Assembly (NCBI GenBank): GCA_934572355.1
Contig: CAKTKV010000112.1
Location: 1 to 5,155, forward strand
Origin: an uncultured Oscillospiraceae bacterium
Lineage (GTDB): Bacteria; Bacillota; Clostridia; Oscillospirales; Oscillospiraceae
Direction: 5' to 3'
DNA: 5,155 bases
A program made the position numbers and the translations under genes. Below are positions 1-5,121 of this stretch, one piece after another. The notes under the pieces were generated by a model. The model did not search any database and was not told where the DNA came from. It saw only the letters and a program-made list of their open reading frames with translations. Positions within the stretch are counted from its first letter, which is position 1. Every line of letters begins with the position of its first letter.

Positions 1-769
1 CCTCGACGAGGTCTGCAACCGCTCTCGCGTCGTCATAGCAGGCGGAGTTCGAGATATAGCACTTGCCGCTGTAGTCAAGGCCGTCCTGCGCGTGTTCTTC
101 CATGCGCGCGACGATCTCCTTGATGACCTTCTTCTTGGTGCGGATCTTGCTGCGCGGGATGAGGTGGCCGCCATTATCCATGTTGAGCAGGGGGCATATT
201 TCAAGCAGGCCGCCGAATACTGCCGCCGCCTTGGAGATGCGCCCGCCGCGGACGTAGCTGGAAAGGTCGGTGGAGAAGAACCAGTGGTGCAGGTACAGTC
301 TGTTCTCCTCTATCCATGCGGCGAGCTCCTCCGCGGTGAGGCCCTCGTCGCGCTTGGTCGCGGCGGTGTCCATCAGCAGGCCGTAACCGGAGGACGCGCC
401 GAGAGAATCGACGATGTAGACCTTTCTGTCGGGGAAGCGCTCCTGCACGATGAGCGCGGCGTTGCGCGCGGAGTTGATGGTGCCGGATATACCGGAGGAC
501 AGGCAGACATGCACGATGTCCAGCCCTTTCTCAAGAAACTGCGTGAAGTAGGTCACGTACTCGGATATGTTGACCTGCGAGGTGCGCGTGTCCGCGCCCT
601 TTGCCATTCTTGCGTAGAACTCCTCGAAGGACATACTTACGCCGAGGTCGTCCATGTATTCCTGACCGTCTATCGCGTAATGAAAGCAGACGTAATGAAT
701 GTCGCGCTCCTCAAAATGCTCCTTCGTGAGGTCGGCCGTGGAGCAGCAGCTAAGAATATAATCAGCCAT
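1..769 (-). CDS. DegV family protein (FakB-like fatty-acid-binding), C-terminus outside window
   Basis: Reading the minus strand from the ATG at 769 gives 256 uninterrupted residues before the window ends. The family is usually about 280-290 residues, so only the last 25-35 are missing. DegV hallmarks are visible in order: N-terminal SCCSTADL at about 7-14, TSQVN at 63-67, LSSGISGT at 90-97, a DSLGASSGYG segment at 121-130, and YVRGGRISK at 172-180. Proteins of this family bind a fatty acid in a buried cavity; the characterised FakB members present it to the kinase FakA for phosphorylation and entry into phospholipid synthesis. The C-terminal ligand-contacting region cannot be seen, and no FakA gene lies in the window, so a FakB role is inferred. 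The start is supported by a GGAAGGAG ribosome site (777-784) seven bases upstream. The gene has its own promoter and operator-like repeat, and lies downstream of the XRE gene on the same strand. Confidence 0.93.
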   Translation of the reverse strand, partial: MADYILSCCSTADLTKEHFEERDIHYVCFHYAIDGQEYMDDLGVSMSFEEFYARMAKGADTRTSQVNISEYVTYFTQFLEKGLDIVHVCLSSGISGTINSARNAALIVQERFPDRKVYIVDSLGASSGYGLLMDTAATKRDEGLTAEELAAWIEENRLYLHHWFFSTDLSSYVRGGRISKAAAVFGGLLEICPLLNMDNGGHLIPRSKIRTKKKVIKEIVARMEEHAQDGLDYSGKCYISNSACYDDARAVADLVE

Positions 770-806
770 TGTTGTTCTCCTTCCTCTATACCGCCGCCGG
801 GTGCAA

Positions 807-838
807 GACGGTATATTACTTTATTACATCATACCGTC
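807..838. promoter_or_regulatory. Inverted repeat overlapping the DegV promoter, probable operator
   Basis: Perfect 8-base arms GACGGTAT (807-814) and ATACCGTC (831-838) are separated by 16 bases. One arm contains most of the -35 box and the other lies over the end of the -10 box, so a dimeric protein bound to both arms would block polymerase. A transcript hairpin role is less likely because most of the repeat lies upstream of the expected transcription start. The binding protein is unknown; the adjacent XRE regulator is one candidate. Confidence 0.5.
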
Positions 839-840
839 AA
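813..840 (-). promoter_or_regulatory. Candidate promoter of the DegV gene
   Basis: On the minus strand a TTGACG -35 box (840-835, 5 of 6 to consensus) is followed after 16 bases by TAATAT (818-813, 4 of 6), about 45 bases before the start codon. The -10 assignment is uncertain by a few bases because the stretch is AT-rich. It is the only good candidate in the 176-base gap upstream of the gene. Confidence 0.55.
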
Positions 841-907
841 AGCTTCTTTGGCGCAAGCTACGCTTTCTCCGCCCGGCTCTACACCTGTGTGCCGTGCCTT
901 AAACGCA

Positions 908-935
908 GGTAGAGCGCCCCGCGGGACGCTCTACC
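908..935 (-). terminator. Hairpin after the XRE gene, weak terminator candidate
   Basis: GGTAGAGCG (908-916) pairs perfectly with CGCTCTACC (927-935) around a 10-base GC-rich loop, 10 bases past the stop codon of the XRE gene. On the minus strand it is followed by TGCGTTTAAGG rather than a true U-tract, so intrinsic termination would be inefficient. Position and stem strength suggest transcript end formation or 3'-end protection. Bases 841-907, between this hairpin and the degV promoter, show nothing else convincing. Confidence 0.45.
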
Positions 936-945
936 GACAGTAGAA

Positions 946-1572
946 TCATTCTTTTTTTCTGTGCAGTCTCGGCAGCGTGCCGGGTTTGATGCGGATATTG
1001 CAGCTTAAAAACACGATTATCAGCGCCGGGATCGCGATCAGGAACAGCTGCCACGGCTTCTGCGGCAGCAGCACATACAGCAGGAAGAACACGCTCAGCA
1101 CGAATGCCGCTATCACGAATTGCAGATACTTCGTCCGCTTGAACACGCACAGCAGCACCATGTACGTCAGCAGCGACACCGTCAGCGCCACGGCAAACAC
1201 CGGCCACCACAGCGTACCGAGCAGCCACAGCACCACGAACGCCGTGAGCGACATTGTCCATATACCGAGGATCGTTATCGCGATGATTATATCCACGCTG
1301 TACTTCGGCGCTTCCTCCTCAGGCTGTTCCTCCTTCGGCGGCTCCCAGCCGTCGTGCGAGGACAAGAGATAATCTACCGTCACGCCGAAGAGCTCCGCCA
1401 TTTCGCTGAGCACATAAGCGTCCGGTATCGCCTCGCCGCGCTCCCATTTCGATACGGATTTATCGGAATAGTTGAGCTTCGCGCCGAGCTCGGCCTGGGT
1501 CATCCCCGCCTTGGTTCGCTGGTTTATGATATTGCTTGCGGTGACAAGCTTAAGTTCTGTAAGCTCTATCAT
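946..1572 (-). CDS. XRE-family regulator with C-terminal four-helix membrane domain
   Basis: The 208-residue protein begins with a helix-turn-helix domain of the XRE/Cro type (about residues 9-70): GMTQAELGAKLNYSDKSVSKWERGEAIPD carries the usual second helix, recognition helix and the conserved SKWERG turn, followed by LFGVTVDYLL. A proline- and glutamate-rich linker (about 75-90) leads to four strongly hydrophobic segments at about 93-118, 123-144, 149-169 and 173-191, then a basic tail ending RLHRKKE. The DNA-binding domain should therefore be held at the inner face of the membrane. Firmicutes contain many regulators built this way; the signal they sense is mostly unknown. The ATG at 1572 is preceded by AGGAG with a five-base spacer. 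The gene follows the phosphodiesterase gene by 62 bases and precedes degV. No clear promoter of its own is visible, so read-through from the operon is possible. Confidence 0.88.
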   Translation of the reverse strand: MIELTELKLVTASNIINQRTKAGMTQAELGAKLNYSDKSVSKWERGEAIPDAYVLSEMAELFGVTVDYLLSSHDGWEPPKEEQPEEEAPKYSVDIIIAITILGIWTMSLTAFVVLWLLGTLWWPVFAVALTVSLLTYMVLLCVFKRTKYLQFVIAAFVLSVFFLLYVLLPQKPWQLFLIAIPALIIVFLSCNIRIKPGTLPRLHRKKE

Positions 1573-1589
1573 TGCTTCTCCTGTTCCAT

Positions 1590-1630
1590 GCTCCGGCCTG
1601 CCGCTGCGGTCGCGCTCTGGCAGCAGGAGC
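1590..1630 (-). other. Imperfect hairpin between phosphodiesterase and XRE genes
   Basis: GCTCC (1590-1594) pairs with GGAGC (1626-1630), and CTGCC (1598-1602) with GGCAG (1619-1623), around a GC-rich loop. It starts four bases after the phosphodiesterase stop codon and ends 17 bases before the XRE start. No U-tract follows, so it is not a classical terminator. It could attenuate read-through or mark an RNA processing site. Confidence 0.35.
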
Positions 1631-1634
1631 GTTC

Positions 1635-2465
1635 TTATTTATAACTGAGCTGAGGCTTATAAAACTCGAAGATAACGCCGTCGCGTCCCTTCTCGTTCTT
1701 GGGCTCGTGAGATGTCCAGCCTATGTTCATCGCGCCGAGCGCCATGGACAGGCGCACCGGGAACGGCCTGCGGCCTATGCGGTAGGCGATGAACTGCGGG
1801 CGGGAAATGAAGTTCATCAGGCAGTTGCCGAGGATGAATGCCGCGGGCTTGCTGACCTCACCCTTGTAGTTCTTCGGCGGCTGCGCGAGCTGGCCGCGGA
1901 CAAGGTCCTTCGCGTGGAAGCGGAACCAGCCCATTATCATCGGGTTAAAGCTCTCGACGCACACTTCTCCTCTGTAATCCGACAGGAGCGCGTAGGTCTT
2001 TCTGCACAGCTCAAGATTGCGCCGTCCGTTCTTCAGCTCGACTATCAGCGGGCCGCGCCCGTTTATCACGTCAAGCACCTCGGAGAACAGCGGGATGCGA
2101 TTGTTTGTGCCGCACAGCCCAAGCGCGCGCAGCTCGTCATAGCTCTTCTCGTCGACGCGGGCGTGTACCCCGCAGACGCGGTCGAGCGTATCGTCATGGA
2201 AGACGACGACCTGACCGTCTTTACTCAGCTGCACGTCAAGCTCGATGCCGTACCCGGCCTTCGCTGCGAGTCTGAACGCTTCGAGCGAATTTTCCGGCAC
2301 GCTCATGTCACGGCTGTGCAGCCCGCGGTGTGCGAAGTTGCGTCCCATGAACGGGGCCTTCTGCCGCTTTGTCGCCCTGCCCGGTACGAGCAGGAACAGT
2401 GGCAGCGCCGCCGCAGCGGTAATGAGGCCGATCTTCCCCTTGTTTTCGGATAAGCATTTCTTCAT
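1635..2465 (-). CDS. Membrane-anchored glycerophosphodiester phosphodiesterase
   Basis: This 276-residue protein is predicted to hydrolyse glycerophosphodiesters to glycerol-3-phosphate and an alcohol. The GDPD signature is clear: HRGLH at 46-50 (catalytic His46 and Arg47), PENSLEAFRLA at 58-68, the metal-binding IELDVQLSKDG (Glu75, Asp77), VFHDD with the second catalytic histidine at 90, and IVELK with Glu143. Later, VCVESFNP (168-175) matches the usual V..SF.P segment. Residues 12-28 form one hydrophobic helix after a lysine-rich start, with no lipobox cysteine, so it is an N-terminal anchor. Basic residues flank both sides, leaving topology uncertain. The frame is open upstream to 2633, but the ATG at 2465 is chosen: it follows GAGGTG by nine bases, and earlier starts would lie inside the transporter gene. 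It begins 32 bases after the transporter gene ends, indicating one operon. Confidence 0.92.
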   Translation of the reverse strand: MKKCLSENKGKIGLITAAAALPLFLLVPGRATKRQKAPFMGRNFAHRGLHSRDMSVPENSLEAFRLAAKAGYGIELDVQLSKDGQVVVFHDDTLDRVCGVHARVDEKSYDELRALGLCGTNNRIPLFSEVLDVINGRGPLIVELKNGRRNLELCRKTYALLSDYRGEVCVESFNPMIMGWFRFHAKDLVRGQLAQPPKNYKGEVSKPAAFILGNCLMNFISRPQFIAYRIGRRPFPVRLSMALGAMNIGWTSHEPKNEKGRDGVIFEFYKPQLSYK

Positions 2466-2497
2466 AGCAATAAACACCTCGCTTGAATTTTTTTGGT

Positions 2498-3940
2498 TCA
2501 GTCTCCGGAATCCAGCGCCTCGATACCGACAACGTTTGCGACCTTCTTTGCCTTGATGTTCTTGACAAGGCTGATGAACACGATTGCGCTGAGCGTGGTC
2601 ATGACGCATGCGTATATGGGCAGCGCCCTCCATGCGCCGGTCATGTCAAACAGGAAGCCGAGCAGGATAGGCGTCACGGTCTGGGCGGACATGCTCGCGG
2701 TATAATAGTAGCCGGTGAACTTGCCGATCTTCTTGGACGAGCACAGCTCGACGACCATCGGGAACGAGCAGTTGTGTACCAGCGCCATGCCGAAGCCCTT
2801 GATAGCCCACACCGCGTAGAGTGCGGCGGGGAAGGCGTATTCGCCGTGCGCGCCGACTGTAACGCCGGTCGGCGTGACGAAGGACATGAACACCAGCGCG
2901 GCGAAGGTGATGAGCAGACCGCAGGAGATAGTCCACTTGCGGCCGATCTTCTCGGCGATACCGCCGGCGATCGCAAAGCCGATGACCGAGGCAAGGCCGC
3001 CGGCGATGGTGAGCACCATAGTTGCGCTCGATGCGGAGTTGAGGTAATAGATAACGTAGTTTCCGATATATGTGCCGATCGCGTTATCGGACATGAACCA
3101 AAGAAATTCTGCGCCGAGAATGGCAAGCAGCATACGCTTGTTGGCCTTGGACATGGGCTTGTCGTCGTCGATCGGGGTCTCGACCGCGGCGAGACGTTCG
3201 CCCTCGGCCATCTCGTCCTTCATCTCTTCGGCGATCTTGTTTTCCTTTATCGTGAAGAACAGCACCAGCGCCGAAATGACCATCAGCACCGACGCGATGA
3301 TGAATGGCAACTCGATTATCCAGACTTTTCTTGCCTCGTCCGCGGCGTTGATGTAATCGCTGAGCTTGAGGAAGATGCCGAGCACCGTGGCGAACGCGCC
3401 GCCGAGGTAGCCCATGATGTTGATGATGCCGTTTGCCTTGGCGCGCAGGGGCTTGGGCGTGATATCCGGCATGAGCGCGACCGCGGGGTTGCGGTACATC
3501 ATCATGAATATCAGCACTATCGCCATCATCGCGACCATACCGGCGATGTTGTTATAGTGGAAGAACAGCGGGATGAACGGGAAGGCCAGCGCTGCGACAG
3601 CTGTGCCGGTGAGGATATAAGGCATGCGCTTGCCGATAGGCGTCTTTGTCCTGTCGGAGAGGTTGCCGAATATCGGCAGCAGAATGAGCGCGGCGAGGTT
3701 ATCGCAGGCCATGATTATGCCGACCAGCCACTGGACGTTGAGGATTTTCGCGGGGGCGCCGGCCTTGAGCTCAGCCGAGGATATGCCGTACATTCTTCTT
3801 GCGAAGATGTCCGTCAAGAAGGTCGGGCACCAGGAGTCGTACACCTGCCAGAGCAGCAGGATGCCGAAAAAGGCGAAGCCTATCAGGAAGGTCCGCCTGT
3901 AATTGAGCTTCAGCGGGGAAGCGCTAACAGTATCGTTCAT
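2498..3940 (-). CDS. MFS transporter, SLC45/GPH-like (sugar or glycoside type)
   Basis: The 480-residue protein has the hydrophobic pattern of a 12-helix major facilitator. The first half carries the cytoplasmic loop motif GNLSDRTKTPIGKRMPYIL (92-110), characteristic of GPH/SLC45-like sugar carriers rather than of drug exporters. A charged cytoplasmic loop (about 232-268, rich in Glu, Asp and Lys) separates the halves, and the second half repeats the motif as GGIAEKIGRKW (326-336). Related carriers move sugars or glycosides with a cation. The cation and substrate here cannot be read from sequence. The ATG at 3940 follows GAGGTG (3945-3950) by a short four-base spacer. It lies 40 bases downstream of the marR-type gene and 32 bases upstream of the phosphodiesterase gene, which argues for co-expression, probable MarR control, and a substrate linked to a glycerophosphodiester or its headgroup. 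Confidence 0.9.
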   Translation of the reverse strand: MNDTVSASPLKLNYRRTFLIGFAFFGILLLWQVYDSWCPTFLTDIFARRMYGISSAELKAGAPAKILNVQWLVGIIMACDNLAALILLPIFGNLSDRTKTPIGKRMPYILTGTAVAALAFPFIPLFFHYNNIAGMVAMMAIVLIFMMMYRNPAVALMPDITPKPLRAKANGIINIMGYLGGAFATVLGIFLKLSDYINAADEARKVWIIELPFIIASVLMVISALVLFFTIKENKIAEEMKDEMAEGERLAAVETPIDDDKPMSKANKRMLLAILGAEFLWFMSDNAIGTYIGNYVIYYLNSASSATMVLTIAGGLASVIGFAIAGGIAEKIGRKWTISCGLLITFAALVFMSFVTPTGVTVGAHGEYAFPAALYAVWAIKGFGMALVHNCSFPMVVELCSSKKIGKFTGYYYTASMSAQTVTPILLGFLFDMTGAWRALPIYACVMTTLSAIVFISLVKNIKAKKVANVVGIEALDSGD

Positions 3941-3980
3941 AACACACCTCAGGCAAAATTTTTATTGTGTACCCGTCCGG

Positions 3981-4415
3981 TCATTCGCATTCGGGCATAA
4001 GCTCTTTGGATATTACGGAAAGCATATTGTCAAACTTCTCGACGTCCTCCGCGCTGAAGCGCTCCTTAATGCGCTCCATAACGGTCATTTCATAGCTGCT
4101 GAGAAGTCCCGCGTAGTTATAAAATTTTTCCGAGAGCACAAGGTGATACTCGCGCCTGTCGACAGAAGAATTCTGGCGTTCGAGGTAGCCCTTGCGTATA
4201 AGGCTGTTGACCTTATATGTAGCGTTCGACTGGGAGATATTCAAAAAGTCCGCGAATTGGCCGACCGTCGGCTCACCAAGCATCTTTATGACCTCCAGCG
4301 AAAACGCCTCCATCGCTGAAAGCGAGCCGTCCCTCTCGCGCACGAGCTCAAAAACCCGGCGGTAAAAATTGAGCTTGAACTTATCATATACTTCAACGAA
4401 ATTCTTTTCCAGCAT
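3981..4415 (-). CDS. MarR-family transcriptional regulator
   Basis: The 144-residue protein has the length and layout of a MarR dimer: N-terminal dimerisation helices (1-48), a winged helix-turn-helix at about 50-98, and C-terminal helices that close the dimer. PTVGQFADFLNISQSNATYKVNSLIRKGYLER gives the helix-turn-helix, with recognition helix at about 61-74. The wing SSVDRREYHLVLSEK contains the family's conserved Asp-Arg-Arg (86-88). Such proteins usually repress their own operon and release DNA on binding a small ligand. The start ATG at 4415 follows GGAGGG by seven bases. As first gene before the transporter and phosphodiesterase, it most likely controls these two and itself. The ligand is unknown. 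I see no redox-sensing cysteine pair; the only cysteine is Cys142 near the C-terminus. Confidence 0.92.
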   Translation of the reverse strand: MLEKNFVEVYDKFKLNFYRRVFELVRERDGSLSAMEAFSLEVIKMLGEPTVGQFADFLNISQSNATYKVNSLIRKGYLERQNSSVDRREYHLVLSEKFYNYAGLLSSYEMTVMERIKERFSAEDVEKFDNMLSVISKELMPECE

Positions 4416-4442
4416 AGCAGCGCCCTCCGAAATCTTAAATGT

Positions 4443-4471
4443 ATTTTATACCAAATCGGCGCGTTTGTAAA
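4443..4471 (-). promoter_or_regulatory. Promoter of the marR-MFS-GDPD operon
   Basis: On the minus strand TTTACA (4471-4466) and TAAAAT (4448-4443) are each 5 of 6 to the vegetative sigma consensus, with an ideal 17-base spacer. The -10 box ends 27 bases before the marR start codon. The surrounding DNA is very AT-rich and contains the palindrome TAAAATTTTA (4482-4491) just upstream of the -35 box, a possible operator half. Confidence 0.75.
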
Positions 4472-4494
4472 TTGAGATAATTAAAATTTTAGAA

Positions 4495-4536
4495 CAAAAA
4501 AGCCCCTGCCGCCGCGCGTAATGCGCAGTGGCAGGG
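4495..4536 (-). terminator. Rho-independent terminator of the 47-residue gene
   Basis: On the minus strand CCCTGCC (4536-4530) pairs with GGCAGGG (4510-4504), with further GC pairing inside (TGCGC/GCGCG), followed by a run of six T (4501-4496). It lies 14 bases after the stop codon of the small gene and 24 bases before the marR -35 box, so it insulates the two transcription units. Confidence 0.85.
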
Positions 4537-4550
4537 TATTTGTCTGGTTT

Positions 4551-4694
4551 TTATTCGGCGGTGCTGTCATCACTCTCGGAGATATATTTTTCCTCGCAGT
4601 CTCTCTGCGCCTGTATCAGGATATTTATTGCCTTCTCCGCGGCGCGCATAAGCTCAAGGTATTTTTCCTTATAGTTCACATTGCTGTCGTCCAT
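4551..4694 (-). CDS. Small acidic helical protein, unknown function (47 residues)
   Basis: I do not recognise a named family. The 47-residue product has an acidic start (MDDSNVNYKEKY), a long amphipathic stretch at about 8-38 likely to be one or two helices, and an acidic tail ending SESDDSTAE. The segment AINILIQAQRDCEEKYIS resembles, from memory, small hypothetical proteins common in Clostridia and their phages, but this is not a functional call. The frame is open upstream to 4787. The ATG at 4694 is preferred because AAGGAG lies seven bases before it and a good promoter lies just upstream, inside the longer frame. It has its own terminator, so it is a single-gene unit. It is divergent from the ribbon-helix-helix gene, which may regulate it. 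Confidence 0.75.
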   Translation of the reverse strand: MDDSNVNYKEKYLELMRAAEKAINILIQAQRDCEEKYISESDDSTAE

Positions 4695-4719
4695 AGCGGC
4701 GCTCCTTTCTGATTTCGTT

Positions 4720-4753
4720 TTGTAATACATTACTATGTCTAATTGTAATATAT
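4720..4753. repeat. Direct repeat over the small-gene promoter, operator candidate
   Basis: TTGTAATACAT (4720-4730) and TTGTAATATAT (4743-4753) match at 10 of 11 positions, offset by 23 bases. The second copy covers the -10 box and the first lies near the transcript start. The first copy also forms a small palindrome, GTAAT-AC-ATTAC (4722-4733). The position between two divergent genes, one encoding a ribbon-helix-helix protein, fits an operator; the DNA is AT-rich, so chance is possible. Confidence 0.4.
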
Positions 4754-4771
4754 AAGGTACAGACTTGTCAA
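4742..4771 (-). promoter_or_regulatory. Promoter of the 47-residue gene
   Basis: On the minus strand a perfect TTGACA (4771-4766) is followed after 18 bases by TACAAT (4747-4742, 5 of 6), ending 47 bases before the start codon at 4694. This is one of the two best promoter matches in the window. I could not find an equally convincing forward promoter for the divergent gene in this interval. Confidence 0.75.
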
Positions 4772-4807
4772 TGTAAACTGATATCAAATCTGACAGCGAG
4801 GTGCATT

Positions 4808-4999
4808 GTGAATACTTCAGAAAACGAACCCTTAGTTATAAAACGGCGCGGTGAAGATGGAAACCGGGTAATAACCGTCCGGATAAAGGAAAGCATACTC
4901 GCCGACCTTGATAAACTTTCTTCCGATACTCAGCGCTCGCGCAACGAATTGATAAATATCATTTTAGAACATGGTCTGAAAAATGTTGAGATAAAGTAG
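4808..4999 (+). CDS. Ribbon-helix-helix (Arc/CopG-type) DNA-binding protein
   Basis: This 63-residue protein has the size and order of an Arc/CopG repressor: a charged N-terminal arm (1-19), a strand RVITVRI (20-26) expected to insert in the DNA major groove as a dimer ribbon, helix A at about 28-40 (ESILADLDKLSSD) and helix B at about 43-60 starting RSRNELINIILEHGL. The RSRNEL turn is typical of the family. Translation starts at GTG, supported by GAGGTG (4798-4803) four bases before it; there is no better in-frame ATG. No toxin gene follows, which argues against an antitoxin role and for a stand-alone small regulator. It is divergent from the 47-residue gene and could control that gene and itself through the repeats at 4720-4753. 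Target and signal are unknown. Confidence 0.8.
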   Translation: MNTSENEPLVIKRRGEDGNRVITVRIKESILADLDKLSSDTQRSRNELINIILEHGLKNVEIK

Positions 5000-5121
5000 C
5001 GTTTGACCGCGGGGCCTTCCACGGTGGAACGTCATTCTGTATAGGTCTTTCGCAGTGGCCAACTGCCGGTCACTCCGTGGGCATACTTTCTGTATGAACA
5101 GAAAGTATGCAAAGAATCACA
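5000..5121 (+). other. Structured non-coding 3' region downstream of the RHH gene
   Basis: No credible reading frame is present. The stretch holds successive self-complementary segments: TTCCAC/GTGGAA at 5017-5029; GTGGCC/GGTCAC at 5055-5073, using one G-U pair; and the perfect hairpin at 5081-5110. With the terminator that follows, this is 156 bases of foldable sequence. It may be a long 3' untranslated region, a small RNA, or a dispersed intergenic repeat. I cannot distinguish these, and see no clear promoter inside it. Confidence 0.4.
5081..5110. repeat. Perfect 12-base-pair inverted repeat
   Basis: GCATACTTTCTG (5081-5092) and CAGAAAGTATGC (5099-5110) are exact reverse complements around a six-base loop, TATGAA. 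There is no T-run after it on either strand, so it is not a simple terminator. From memory, similar GAAAGTATGCAAAGAA-like segments recur between genes in Clostridia, suggesting a dispersed element; this needs a genome search. Confidence 0.6.

Noticed and set aside
92..943. A 283-codon plus-strand frame opposite the DegV gene
   Set aside because: The minus strand encodes an intact DegV family protein over the same bases, and the plus-strand product has no recognisable motif.
1573..1590. A tiny leader frame (MEQEKQ) whose stop overlaps the XRE start
   Set aside because: It has no properly spaced ribosome site, only six codons and no regulatory codon bias; most likely chance.
1572..2453. A 293-codon plus-strand frame opposite the phosphodiesterase
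   Set aside because: It is a shadow of the GDPD gene, whose catalytic motifs are unmistakable on the minus strand.
2466..2633. A 56-residue N-terminal extension of the phosphodiesterase
   Set aside because: It would overlap the end of the transporter gene in another frame, has arginine- and histidine-rich shadow composition, and would bury the hydrophobic anchor. The ATG at 2465 has a good ribosome site.
2483..4000. A 505-codon open frame on the plus strand opposite the transporter gene
   Set aside because: It is antisense to a clear MFS protein, is very rich in His, Asp, Arg and Glu with no recognisable domain, and reflects codon bias of the true gene. It has no credible start signal.
4521..4712. 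A 63-codon plus-strand frame opposite the 47-residue gene
   Set aside because: It starts inside the terminator hairpin, has no ribosome site and is antisense to a gene with complete expression signals.
4808..4999. RHH protein as an antitoxin of a toxin-antitoxin module
   Set aside because: No toxin gene follows on the plus strand: 156 bases of hairpins and a terminator come next, and the divergent 47-residue protein lacks RelE, MazF or similar motifs.
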